Positions 15,248-23,029 of a stretch of 64,000 bases of DNA are shown in pieces (within the stretch, counting starts at the first letter, position 1; each line of letters opens with the position of its first letter). The DNA lies in contig CAJUPX010000012.1 of NCBI GenBank assembly GCA_910588685.1, positions 5,330-69,329 of the forward strand. The letters run 5' to 3'. This stretch comes from an uncultured Christensenellaceae bacterium. Lineage in GTDB: Bacteria > Bacillota > Clostridia > Christensenellales > Borkfalkiaceae. The notes beneath the pieces were generated by a model that worked only from the letters and a program-made list of their open reading frames with translations, made no database searches and was not told the DNA's origin. The translations under genes and the position numbers were made by a program.

Positions 15248-16373
15248 TTTTAACTCCCGTTAATTTTAAAAATTCGTATGCACGCTCCGTAAGAGGATAC
15301 ACGGCTTTGCCTGCGGAACGCAGATACTTTATCTGGTGTTCGAGGGCGCGCAGCATACCCTCGTTTATATCTCTTTTAAAAGCCCGGCGCAGCTTATCTG
15401 CTCCGCTGAATTCCCTGCCCTCTTCAAGCATATCTGACAGATATATCAGCTTTTCTATATCGGACATATTCTCGCGCCCGCTCGTATGATAACGTATTGC
15501 GTTTAATACTCCGTCGTCTTTAATTTTAAAAGTATTTTCGGCAAGATACGCGCCCGAGTACTGATGTATAACGGGTTTGGGCACGTCCGGCGGACACTTG
15601 AACTCCGCAAGCTCCGGCGAGTTTTCTCCTAAGTATTTTGCGCAGTCGTGAAGCGCGGCTGCAATCAACGCGTCCATTTCAAACACCCTTGCTCTCCGGC
15701 AGTTTTCCGCCGCGGTAACGGCGACGCGCAGAGTGTGGTCAAGGCGCTCCGCCGTTAAATATTTTTTATATCCGTCTATTTCGGGCAGTTTATAAAGTCC
15801 GTTTTTTATTATATAGCTCTTTACCGCGGGAGGCGTAAGCCCCGTTATATCTCCGCCGAGCGCGGCGAGCGCCCTTACGCGCGTTGAGCTCACGTTTTTA
15901 CCTAAGTAATCAAAGGTTACGATATCGCGTTTATACTTTGCCGTAAAGCTTTTTAAAAGCGGCGCAAGAGAGTCGCTTCCCGCGCGCGCACACACGGCGA
16001 GCGTAACGCACTTTAAAATCTCCTCGGGATACCGCCATTCGTCAAAGCCTTTTAAACTGTCCGCGCCTAATATAAAATACAACTCGTCGTCTTCGTACAG
16101 TTTTTTAAAATGCCGGCAGGTAACGTACGAATAGCTTATGCCGCCGCGCTTAACTTCGTAGTCGGAAACCTCTGCTATACCGTTAAAAGCAAGTCGGCAC
16201 ATTTCAAGCCTGTCTTTTGCGCGCGCCGACAGGCAACCGCTTTTATGCGGAGAAATGAAAGTAGGTATAACTATCACCCTGTCGAGCCCTAACCCTGCCG
16301 CAGCGCTCTTTACCATATTTATATGCTCGTTATGGACGGGATTAAAAGCTCCGCCGAAAATTGCTGTTTTCAT
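15237..16373 (-). CDS. nadD: Fused nicotinate-nucleotide adenylyltransferase and YqeK HD hydrolase
   Basis: 378 residues from the ATG at 16373. Residues 1-190 are NadD: GGAFNPVHNEH carries the nucleotide-binding HxxH, and ISYSYVTCRHF and GKNVSSTRVR (the ISSTxIR motif) follow. Residues about 205-375 are a YqeK-type HD domain (DHTLRV, ALHDCAKYL, IRYHTSG, YLSDMLEEGR), a family that hydrolyses diadenosine tetraphosphate. In most Firmicutes these are two adjacent genes; here the stop and start between them are gone. NadD makes deamido-NAD from nicotinate mononucleotide. No clear ribosome site precedes the ATG. The upstream region is shared with the divergent membrane gene. Confidence 0.92.
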   Translation of the reverse strand: MKTAIFGGAFNPVHNEHINMVKSAAAGLGLDRVIVIPTFISPHKSGCLSARAKDRLEMCRLAFNGIAEVSDYEVKRGGISYSYVTCRHFKKLYEDDELYFILGADSLKGFDEWRYPEEILKCVTLAVCARAGSDSLAPLLKSFTAKYKRDIVTFDYLGKNVSSTRVRALAALGGDITGLTPPAVKSYIIKNGLYKLPEIDGYKKYLTAERLDHTLRVAVTAAENCRRARVFEMDALIAAALHDCAKYLGENSPELAEFKCPPDVPKPVIHQYSGAYLAENTFKIKDDGVLNAIRYHTSGRENMSDIEKLIYLSDMLEEGREFSGADKLRRAFKRDINEGMLRALEHQIKYLRSAGKAVYPLTERAYEFLKLTGVKNGQ

Positions 16374-16419
16374 ATTATCATTATGTGTAAATTTTATATT
16401 TTCAGGCAATAACAAAAGT

Positions 16420-17160
16420 ATGAGAAGAATTAATTTACCGCTTATACTCGATACCCTGTTTTTTGCGTTATGCACGTTTTTACTCTTTTTTACAGCCCTG
16501 CGGTTCTATACCGGAAACGCCGTTATCGCGCTTGTTCTGGCAATTTCGGCGGGACTTGTTTGCGGAGCGTTAAGCTATTTATACATAAGCCGCAAACAAA
16601 ATAAAAAACTGCTTTTATCCCGCGACGAACGGCAAAAAAAGCTGCTTGCGCTGCACCTCTCCCTTTCTTCGGACGAATATATTCTGAACGTCTTTAAAGG
16701 GTGCTTAGGCGAGAACGCACGCGTCCGCGGCAAAAAAGTTTTTACGCAGGACAGCGCCAACTATTTCAATTTTAAAATGCAGCCGCTCTCGGAGGACGAT
16801 ATCGCGGCAATCATAAAACACAAGTTCGACAATAAAAAGAAGCTTTACTGCACAAAAGTTTCGGCGGAAGCTGCCTATCTTGCCCATAATTTCGGAATTG
16901 AAATCACGGATATCGATGGAGTGTTCAAACTTTTAAAAGAACACGATGCGCTGCCTGAAAAATATTTGTACGAGGACAGGCGTATCGGCGCGTTCAAAAA
17001 GATAAAATCACGGTTTAACCGCAAGTTGAGCGCACCGCTGTTTCTTTCAGGTTCGGCACTGCTAATGTTAAGCTTTTTTACCTTTTTCCCGCTTTACTAT
17101 ATAATAAGCGGCGGTATAATGCTTATTTTATCGCTTGCCGCATTTACAGTTAAATCTTAA
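16420..17160 (+). CDS. Four-helix membrane protein with cytosolic central domain, unknown
   Basis: 246 residues from the ATG at 16420. Two membrane helices lie at about 8-50, then a cytosolic domain (60-190; KKLYCTKVSAEAAYLAHNFGI, ITDIDGVFKLLKEHD), then two more helices at about 200-240. The central part has an alternating alpha/beta pattern that faintly recalls restriction-endonuclease-like folds of membrane-bound Mrr/NERD-type proteins, but I cannot see a convincing catalytic set. It is inserted on the opposite strand within the nadD-yhbY-obgE cluster, divergent from nadD (46 nt) and overlapping the convergent yhbY stop by 11 nt. Confidence 0.7.
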   Translation: MRRINLPLILDTLFFALCTFLLFFTALRFYTGNAVIALVLAISAGLVCGALSYLYISRKQNKKLLLSRDERQKKLLALHLSLSSDEYILNVFKGCLGENARVRGKKVFTQDSANYFNFKMQPLSEDDIAAIIKHKFDNKKKLYCTKVSAEAAYLAHNFGIEITDIDGVFKLLKEHDALPEKYLYEDRRIGAFKKIKSRFNRKLSAPLFLSGSALLMLSFFTFFPLYYIISGGIMLILSLAAFTVKS

Positions 17161-17443
17161 TATGCTCAACGTCCTTGCGCCCGGATTTACGGTATAAAAC
17201 CGCCTTTCTCCCTATTACTATAACGCATTCGGCTTTAAGCTTTTCCGCAAGCTCCCTGCCCAAAATTTTAGGGTCGCCGTCGGCGTTTTCCAGAATATGT
17301 ATTTTAATAAGCTCGCGCTTTTCAAGACAGTCCGAAAAGCTCGCGAGCATATTTTCGCCTATGCCCTCTTTGCCTACCTGACCGATAGGCGTTATGTTTG
17401 CCGCAAGCGCCTTTAAAGTGCTTCTCTGCTTGGAAGTCAACAT
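17150..17443 (-). CDS. yhbY: YhbY family RNA-binding protein
   Basis: 97 residues forming a single CRS1-YhbY (CRM) domain. LTSKQRSTLKALAANITPIGQVGKEGI contains the family's GxxG-like RNA-binding loop, and ELIKIHILEN and LKAECVIVIGRKAVLYR follow. It is associated with large-subunit assembly. It lies 12 nt downstream of obgE and is probably co-transcribed. Its 3' end overlaps the convergent membrane protein gene by 11 nt. Confidence 0.92.
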   Translation of the reverse strand: MLTSKQRSTLKALAANITPIGQVGKEGIGENMLASFSDCLEKRELIKIHILENADGDPKILGRELAEKLKAECVIVIGRKAVLYRKSGRKDVEHIKI

Positions 17444-17455
17444 TTATATTTTCCT

Positions 17456-18733
17456 TTACGGGATAAACTCGAACTCGACGTCGCCGATAGATACGACGTC
17501 GTTTTCTTTTATTCCCATTTCCTTTAATTTATTGATTACGCCCTTTTCGCGTATTATTTTCTGAAAATACGCCATAGAATCGGGGTCGTTCAGCACAACG
17601 TTTCTGCAAAGCATATCCACAAGCGAGCCCACAACAACGTATACTTCGCCGTCAAGGTAAATTTCAAAGTCAAGATTGCCGTTCTTACGGTAAGTGAAGT
17701 TTTCATCGTGCTCCACCCTCTGCACGGCAGGCAGCGTTTCAAGCATATCAAAAATACCCGAAATAAGCCCGTCGGTATTTTCGCCCGACACCGCCGCAAT
17801 CGTATAAATTTTATATTTTCTGCCGTACGCTTTTTTGAATGCTTTAATATTTTCTTCCGCGCCGTAAACGTCGCACTTATTGAGCGCGATAATCTGCGGA
17901 AGCGCGGCAAGCTTTTTACTGTATCCCGAAAGTTCATTGTTGATTTTTTTGAAATCTTCTTTAGGGTCTCTGCCCTCCGAACCCGAAACGTCGATAACGT
18001 GTACGAGCATACGCGTGCGTTCGATATGCCTTAAAAAGTCGTGACCGAGCCCCGCACCGTCCGCCGCGCCCTCTATTAAACCGGGGATATCAGCCGCGAC
18101 AAAGGATTTATCGTATTGTGATACGACCCCGAGATTGGGAGATAAAGTAGTGAAATGATAATTTGCTATTTTAGGTCTTGCCGCGGAAATTTTGGAAAGC
18201 AACGTGGATTTACCCACGTTGGGAAAACCTATAAGTCCTACGTCGGCTATAACTTTGAGTTCTAACACGAGCACGTGCGGCTCGGTTTTTTCGCCCTTCT
18301 GCGCAAAATTAGGCGCGTGACGGCGCGAAGTGGTAAACCTTACGTTGCCTTTACCCCCTCTGCCGCCCTCGGCAATGAGCTTTTTTTCGCCGTCAGCGAA
18401 CATATCCGCAATGACGGTATCCGTTTCAAAATCCTTAACCACCGTACCGACGGGCACTTTTATTATTACGTCCGTACCGTAACGCCCGAAGCACTTGTTA
18501 GTACCGCCGCGCTCGCCGTTGCCCGCGACGTATTTACTTACGTATCTGAACGCAAGCAAATCGTTTACGTTTGCGTCCGCCTGAATAAAAATATTTCCGC
18601 CGTTACCGCCGTCACCGCCGTCCGGTCCGCAGGCAGGCTTACCTTTATAAGCTTTGAAGGAGTTCATTCCGTCGCCGCCGTCGCCCGATTTTATAGTTAT
18701 TTTTACTTTATCGGTAAAAATTTTATCTGCCAT
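17456..18733 (-). CDS. obgE: GTPase ObgE/CgtA
   Basis: 425 residues from the ATG at 18733 (AAAGGA upstream). The glycine-rich Obg fold spans about 1-158 (GDGGDGMNSF, CGPDGGDGGNGGN), the G domain about 159-330 (GFPNVGKSTLLS for G1, DIPGLIEGA for G3, NKCD for G4), and the OCT domain, present in many Firmicutes Obg proteins, about 345-425. It acts in late large-subunit assembly and stress or sporulation control. The gene starts two bases after the end of the Rho-like gene, so the two are translationally linked. Confidence 0.96.
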   Translation of the reverse strand: MADKIFTDKVKITIKSGDGGDGMNSFKAYKGKPACGPDGGDGGNGGNIFIQADANVNDLLAFRYVSKYVAGNGERGGTNKCFGRYGTDVIIKVPVGTVVKDFETDTVIADMFADGEKKLIAEGGRGGKGNVRFTTSRRHAPNFAQKGEKTEPHVLVLELKVIADVGLIGFPNVGKSTLLSKISAARPKIANYHFTTLSPNLGVVSQYDKSFVAADIPGLIEGAADGAGLGHDFLRHIERTRMLVHVIDVSGSEGRDPKEDFKKINNELSGYSKKLAALPQIIALNKCDVYGAEENIKAFKKAYGRKYKIYTIAAVSGENTDGLISGIFDMLETLPAVQRVEHDENFTYRKNGNLDFEIYLDGEVYVVVGSLVDMLCRNVVLNDPDSMAYFQKIIREKGVINKLKEMGIKENDVVSIGDVEFEFIP

Positions 18734-18735
18734 AA

Positions 18736-20013
18736 TCAATCCTTTAAAAAGACTTTAAAAACATCTTCCGCGGATTTTGATTTAAAAGCCTGCGCTTCCG
18801 CCTGCGTACCGCAGACAAAATCGGAAAATGAATTTTTATAATCCAGCACTATGCTGTTTTTATAAATTACGTAATTAAGAACTGCGTTTTCAAAGCCGAT
18901 AAACTCAGCCGTTAACTCGGAATCCGCATTGTTCATTTGAGAAATATCCGACAGCGCGATAACCGTAAGCGAGCCGCCCGCTTCAAACGCTCCGGCTGCG
19001 GCGAGAATTTTTTTAAGCTCCGCGCACGCCTCCGTATCAACCTTATTAAAGCTTTTGGCGGGACGGAAAAACCCGTCTATTACGAGCACTGCGTGTTTAC
19101 CGAGCTCAGCCCGACGTTTTGCATACTCCGCAGCAAGCGACAGTGTGGATAACTGTTCGCGCTTGTCCGAATCAAACCCGGTAAATAAAAGCGCGTCGTG
19201 TTTAACGGCGCTGCATACCGATACTCTGTCCTCGGGAGTGCAACCTATAAACGCCGCAATCGTTTCCGTATTATCCGCACCCATAAGCCCGTTTATTATA
19301 TATTTTGCAAGCTCCGTGCTTGCTCTGCGGTGTCCAGTAAGAGCGAGAACGCGCTGACCGTAGGCAAGCGGAGTAAAAAAAACGGTCATTTTCAGTGCGG
19401 CGCAAGTATCGCTATTGCTGAAATTTATTAAGTTTTCGGCATAAATCCTGCTTAAATTTGCAAATTCAGGACGTTTTAAAACCTTGCCGTACAGCTCTCC
19501 GTTAACCGAAATCACGTCGGTTACTTCGGGTTTTCCGTCGGCGCCTACCGCACATTCGGATTTTACTTTATCGCCGGGACGCAGTAAAAACTTATTTACA
19601 ACGTCCTCGCGCACGGAAATTTCACCGCCGGCAAAACTTTTTAGCCGGTATCCGTCGGAACTTTTATACAGCAATCCCGAATACAAGCCCGCGAAATCGG
19701 AGCAGTCGCCGCTATCGGCAACCGATAAAATTTCCGGCTCGTTCTTATTTAAACAGCTTTGGCGAAGTTCGGTAATTTCCGCATAAAGCGCTCTGTCGAA
19801 ATTATCCGATTTGGGCGGCGCGCCGCGCGTAGACAAGGGAACGGGCGCAAGCTCTCCGTTTGCAATCGCGACGATATCCGTAATAAGCCGCTCTTTTTTG
19901 CCAACCGCAGGACGGTTTACACCGAGCGCGCGCGCTACCTGTCTGAGGTCGGATATAGACATTTTATTCATTTTTTCTACGGCTTTATTCAGCCGCTCAG
20001 TCCAATTAATCAT
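18736..20013 (-). CDS. Rho-like protein with lost ATPase motifs (pseudo-Rho)
   Basis: 425 residues, about full Rho length. Residues 18-54 match the Rho N-terminal helix-extended-loop domain (MSISDLRQVARALGVNR, LITDIVAIANGE). Residues 110-172 match the cold-shock-like RNA-binding domain (GGEISVREDVVNKFLLRPGD). The C-terminal half aligns with the Rho motor: FTPLAYGQRVLAL, then ERLITD-like helices, HAVLVIDGFFRPAKSFN at Walker B and GAFEAGGSLTVIAL. Walker A, normally PPKAGKT, is GHRRAST (228-234); the catalytic Glu region DERPEEV is GCTPEDR (258-263); the arginine-finger and secondary RNA-site stretches are also changed. It is unlikely to hydrolyse ATP as Rho does. Position directly upstream of obgE suggests a ribosome- or RNA-related role. 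Confidence 0.8.
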   Translation of the reverse strand: MINWTERLNKAVEKMNKMSISDLRQVARALGVNRPAVGKKERLITDIVAIANGELAPVPLSTRGAPPKSDNFDRALYAEITELRQSCLNKNEPEILSVADSGDCSDFAGLYSGLLYKSSDGYRLKSFAGGEISVREDVVNKFLLRPGDKVKSECAVGADGKPEVTDVISVNGELYGKVLKRPEFANLSRIYAENLINFSNSDTCAALKMTVFFTPLAYGQRVLALTGHRRASTELAKYIINGLMGADNTETIAAFIGCTPEDRVSVCSAVKHDALLFTGFDSDKREQLSTLSLAAEYAKRRAELGKHAVLVIDGFFRPAKSFNKVDTEACAELKKILAAAGAFEAGGSLTVIALSDISQMNNADSELTAEFIGFENAVLNYVIYKNSIVLDYKNSFSDFVCGTQAEAQAFKSKSAEDVFKVFLKD

Positions 20014-20020
20014 AGCTTCT

Positions 20021-20365
20021 TTAGTATATTATGTTTATATCGAGCGCAGTTTTTTCGCCGCCGAGCAAATATTCAAGAAAAATATACACTCTGCCGTCAA
20101 GCACGCTTATTTTTAACCTCTTGCAAAATACAGGTAATTCTCCGCGCAGTTCTCCTCCGCCTATTACACATTTGCTTTCGCAGTCTTCTTTAAATTCAAG
20201 GGTTAAACAAACAGAACCGCAGCGGCGTTGAACGAGCGCGCCGTTTTTATATTCAAGACTGCATACGTCGCCGTCTAAAATATATTTTACGGTGAAATTA
20301 CCGTTTTCAAAAATTAAGTCGCCGGAAGCCTGTTCGCCGCCTGAAAATCCGAGCCTGCATTTCAT
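20021..20365 (-). CDS. DUF1934/YwiB-like beta-barrel protein (tentative)
   Basis: 114 residues, almost entirely beta strands: FTVKYILDGDVCSLEYKNG, VQRRCGSVCLTLEF, then GELRGELPVFCKRLKISVL and YIFLEYLLGG. The order of strands, the R-x-G turn and the length fit DUF1934 (YwiB-like, lipocalin-type barrel), a family often near arginyl-tRNA synthetase or envelope genes in Firmicutes. The match is by pattern only. It lies 7 nt upstream of the pseudo-Rho gene, so it is in the same operon with tyrA and obgE. Role unknown. Confidence 0.55.
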   Translation of the reverse strand: MKCRLGFSGGEQASGDLIFENGNFTVKYILDGDVCSLEYKNGALVQRRCGSVCLTLEFKEDCESKCVIGGGELRGELPVFCKRLKISVLDGRVYIFLEYLLGGEKTALDINIIY

Positions 20366-20395
20366 TTAAAATTATACCACAAATTCTTTAAATTA

Positions 20396-21244
20396 CTATA
20401 ATTTTTTTACAATAATATCCTTGCCGTCGGATATTTTTTTACCTTTTTCAAACAACAGCCTGCCCTGCTTTAAAATTTCCCGTAACTCCCGGCGGCTGCC
20501 GCTGTCTATAGCGTTTTTAATCTCTGACAGCGAGCTAATTACGGACTCTATTTTTTGCGATACGTTTTCGGCGTTCTGTAAATAAAGCTCTGCCCAGATA
20601 TCCTCGTCTACGCCTGCTATCCTCGTCATATCCTGAAAACTGCCGCCCGTAAAACCTAAACAACAGTCTAAATCTGCGTCCTTTACATAAGCGTTGGAAA
20701 CAATATGCGCGAGTTGCGACGTATAGGCTATTTTTCTGTCGTGCGTTTGCGCGGAACATTCCACTAAATACCCGAAACCGAGTTCCTTTGTGAGTTTACG
20801 TATAGTTTGGAGCGCGCCCTCGTCGGTATTCGCACCGTGCGTTATAACCATACTCGCACCGTCGAAAAGGTCGGCGCAGGCGTTCTGAATACCCGAAACC
20901 TCTTTTCCCGCCATAGGGTGCAGACCGATGTAATTAAAATTATGAAAGCATTTTTCCACTTCGCGCTCGATAAACGACTTTACGCCGCATATATCCGAAA
21001 CTACCGCGCCGCTTTTAAAACGGGAGTTTATTATAAAATTTACCGTGTCCTGCGGAGGAAGCGCAACAAATACGGTATCGTATATTTCCGTATTGCAGAC
21101 AGCCGCGTTTATTATTTTGTTTTCGAGGGCGTATTCAAGCGTTGCTCCGCATAAGTCGTAACCGTCCGCAAAATAGCCGGCGCGTTTTAACGACATACAC
21201 AGCGAACCGCCCATAAGACCCAGACCTATAACGGCAATTTTCAT
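20396..21244 (-). CDS. tyrA: Prephenate dehydrogenase
   Basis: 282 residues from the ATG at 21244. The N-terminal dinucleotide fold starts at MKIAVIGLGLMGGSL; the active-site histidines lie in GLHPMAGKE and in the TSQLAHIVS helix. It oxidises and decarboxylates prephenate to 4-hydroxyphenylpyruvate for tyrosine synthesis. No ACT domain follows, so it may not be feedback-regulated in the usual way. The -10 box ends nine bases before the ATG and no ribosome site is present, so the transcript may be leaderless. It heads the tyrA - DUF1934 - pseudo-Rho - obgE run. Confidence 0.92.
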   Translation of the reverse strand: MKIAVIGLGLMGGSLCMSLKRAGYFADGYDLCGATLEYALENKIINAAVCNTEIYDTVFVALPPQDTVNFIINSRFKSGAVVSDICGVKSFIEREVEKCFHNFNYIGLHPMAGKEVSGIQNACADLFDGASMVITHGANTDEGALQTIRKLTKELGFGYLVECSAQTHDRKIAYTSQLAHIVSNAYVKDADLDCCLGFTGGSFQDMTRIAGVDEDIWAELYLQNAENVSQKIESVISSLSEIKNAIDSGSRRELREILKQGRLLFEKGKKISDGKDIIVKKL

Positions 21245-21253
21245 AATATGTTG

Positions 21254-21314
21254 ATTATATATTAGTTTGAATATAAAGTCAAGCGTTGACAAAAAATGGT
21301 TTTCGGGCTATGCA
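21254..21314. promoter_or_regulatory. Divergent promoters of tyrA and rubrerythrin
   Basis: Minus strand: TTGACT (21277-21282), 17 bp, TATAAT (21254-21259) for tyrA. Plus strand: TTGACA (21286-21291), 17 bp, TATGCA (21309-21314) for rubrerythrin. The two -35 boxes are only 3 bp apart, so binding of polymerase at one should exclude the other. Confidence 0.7.
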
Positions 21315-21360
21315 TAAACGGAGCCAAGCCGCACAAAATACTTTTAGACGGAGGAAAGTT

Positions 21361-21957
21361 ATGCATTTTGACGAAACCAAGACTTACAAAAATCTTGCAA
21401 GAAGTTTTGCCGGCGAAAGTCAGGCGGGTATGCGCTATCAGCTAATTGCACGCGCCGCAACAGCTCAGGGCTATATTGCGCTTGCAGATACGATAAAGGT
21501 TCTTGCAAAAAACGAAACGGTACACGCGCGCAGGTTCTTCGAGGAACTCAATAAGCGTGGCGAATATCTTGACAATATCGATCTCGACGCGGGATACCCC
21601 TATCACGGCGGCGACATCGAGCAGGGCTTGATGTTTGCAATGAAGGATGAACACGAAGAACACGCGAGAATTTATCCCGCTTTTGCAAAAGACGCCGAGG
21701 AAGAGGGGTTTAAAGATATTGCCGCTCTTTTCAGACTCGTAGCACAGGTTGAAGTACGGCACGAAATGATTTTCAAATATCTGTACGAAGCCTTTAAGAA
21801 AGGTACTTTATACAGCAACGAAACGCCGATACTCTACATTTGCGGCGAGTGCGGTTATATGCACACCTCTACTAAGGCCTGGGATAAATGCCCGCTTTGT
21901 CAGGCAAGTCAAGGCGAAGTTGAGCTGCATATCCCGTTTGAAAAGGAGAAAATATGA
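21361..21957 (+). CDS. rbr: Rubrerythrin
   Basis: 198 residues from the ATG at 21361 (GGAGGAAAGTT upstream). The N-terminal four-helix di-iron domain has its Glu/His ligands in FAGESQAGMRY, KNETVHARRFFEE, KDEHEEHARIYP and VEVRHEMIF. The C-terminal rubredoxin-like domain has two CxxC pairs (YICGECGY, KCPLC). It reduces hydrogen peroxide in anaerobes. Its stop overlaps the ATG of a 40-residue micro-gene (ATGA), so the three are one transcript ending at the hairpin near 22177. Confidence 0.96.
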   Translation: MHFDETKTYKNLARSFAGESQAGMRYQLIARAATAQGYIALADTIKVLAKNETVHARRFFEELNKRGEYLDNIDLDAGYPYHGGDIEQGLMFAMKDEHEEHARIYPAFAKDAEEEGFKDIAALFRLVAQVEVRHEMIFKYLYEAFKKGTLYSNETPILYICGECGYMHTSTKAWDKCPLCQASQGEVELHIPFEKEKI

Positions 21958-22076
21958 AAAAGACTAACGAAAACAAGACTCAGAACACTACTAAGAACGA
22001 AACTAAGAACGAAACTAAGAGCACCAAGAACTGCGGTGGTAGAAGCTGTGGCAAAAACACGAAAAACTGCAAATAA
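21954..22076 (+). CDS. 40-residue Lys/Asn/Thr-rich peptide with Cys motif
   Basis: ATG overlaps the rubrerythrin stop (ATGA), with AAGGAG in front. The sequence is repetitive (KNETKNETKSTKN) and ends in a Cys-containing tail (CGGRSCGKNTKNCK). Three Cys near the C-terminus could bind a metal or be redox-active, which would fit a partner of rubrerythrin. It overlaps the following micro-gene by 29 nt in another frame. It could also be the N-terminal half of a frameshifted single gene. Confidence 0.5.
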   Translation: MKKTNENKTQNTTKNETKNETKSTKNCGGRSCGKNTKNCK

Positions 22077-22164
22077 GTTTGTAGACAGTTTCGATCCAAA
22101 CGGCAGCTATACGGGAACGCCTGTTGACGGCGGTAAACCCGTACAGGACGCAGACGATCTGTAA
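22048..22164 (+). CDS. 38-residue peptide with conserved-looking C-terminus
   Basis: A GTG start at 22048 lies inside the preceding micro-gene; translation reads basic then acidic, with core FDPNGSYTGTPVDGGKP and end PVQDADDL. I recall small Clostridia proteins with this DPxGSYTG...PVQDADDL pattern, but have no accession. The ribosome site is weak, so translational coupling or frameshifting from the upstream peptide is plausible. Function unknown. Confidence 0.5.
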   Translation: MAKTRKTANKFVDSFDPNGSYTGTPVDGGKPVQDADDL

Positions 22165-22176
22165 ATTAAAAAATTT

Positions 22177-22204
22177 AAAAGGACGGAGTAATCCGTCCTT
22201 TTAT
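22177..22204. terminator. Bidirectional terminator between rubrerythrin and uppP units
   Basis: AAAAGGACGGA/TCCGTCCTTTT with a 4-nt loop. It serves the plus-strand rubrerythrin unit and the minus-strand uppP operon. Confidence 0.88.
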
Positions 22205-22206
22205 CC

Positions 22207-23016
22207 TTATGCAAAATAAGTAAACTGTAATATTATGCAGGTTACGGAAAGTACGCCGAGGTACAGACTGAACCATTTGTAATTTGCCTTTTGGATGAGC
22301 TTTAACATAAGCTTAATCGCAAACAGTCCGGATACAGCCGCGACTATAAAACCCACCGCAACGCTTATACCGAAGCTCGCTCCGCCGGACGAAAAAGCCG
22401 ACTGTATTTCACCGTCTTTAAGACCTTTAAAAAGCTCTATTACAAAACTGCCTAATATAACCGGCAAGCTCATCAAAAAGGAAAATTTAGCAATTTCTTC
22501 ACGCTTACCGCCGGCAAACGTTCCCGCGCATATAGTTGAACCGCTGCGCGATATACCGGGAAGAATTGCAACAGCCTGCGCAAAACCCATTGAGAGCGTA
22601 ACTTTCAAGTTGAGAGGTAAAACACCCTCCCTTTTTTTTGCGAATTTTTCCGTTGCGAACAGCACGCCCGCAGTAACAAGGAAAAACGCTGCAAGAAACA
22701 GAGCAAAATATTTTCCGCCGAAAATCGCGTCTTCGATTAAATCGTCAAGCAAGAGTCCGACAACAGCCGCGGGCACCGACGCGAGAACGAGAAAACCGAA
22801 ATTTTTAAACGGTTTTTTAAAAAGCCCCAGAATGTCTTTGAAGAACACTACGCACACGGCGACAAGCGTTCCAAGATGCAGTATTATCGGCAGAAACAGC
22901 CCGCCGTCTATTCCGAAAAGCCGTTGAAGTAAAACTAAATGACCGGAGGACGAAACGGGCAAAAATTCCGTTAAGCCCTGTACGAGTCCTAATATTATAG
23001 CTTGCCAAACGCTCAT
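22207..23016 (-). CDS. uppP: Undecaprenyl-diphosphatase
   Basis: 269 residues, about seven or eight membrane segments. Diagnostic motifs are GLVQGLTEFLPVSSSGHL near the N-terminus and LPGISRSGSTICAG in the second half, which hold the catalytic Glu, Ser and Arg. It recycles undecaprenyl diphosphate to the monophosphate carrier for peptidoglycan and teichoic acid synthesis and gives bacitracin tolerance. It lies 13 nt after the PrsA-like gene and is the last gene before the terminator. Confidence 0.97.
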   Translation of the reverse strand: MSVWQAIILGLVQGLTEFLPVSSSGHLVLLQRLFGIDGGLFLPIILHLGTLVAVCVVFFKDILGLFKKPFKNFGFLVLASVPAAVVGLLLDDLIEDAIFGGKYFALFLAAFFLVTAGVLFATEKFAKKREGVLPLNLKVTLSMGFAQAVAILPGISRSGSTICAGTFAGGKREEIAKFSFLMSLPVILGSFVIELFKGLKDGEIQSAFSSGGASFGISVAVGFIVAAVSGLFAIKLMLKLIQKANYKWFSLYLGVLSVTCIILQFTYFA

Positions 23017-23029
23017 TTCAACCTGTTAT

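Noticed and set aside
22295..22927. 210-codon plus-strand frame opposite uppP
   Set aside because: uppP is unmistakable on the other strand; the long frame comes from its codon bias and lacks start signals and protein-like composition.
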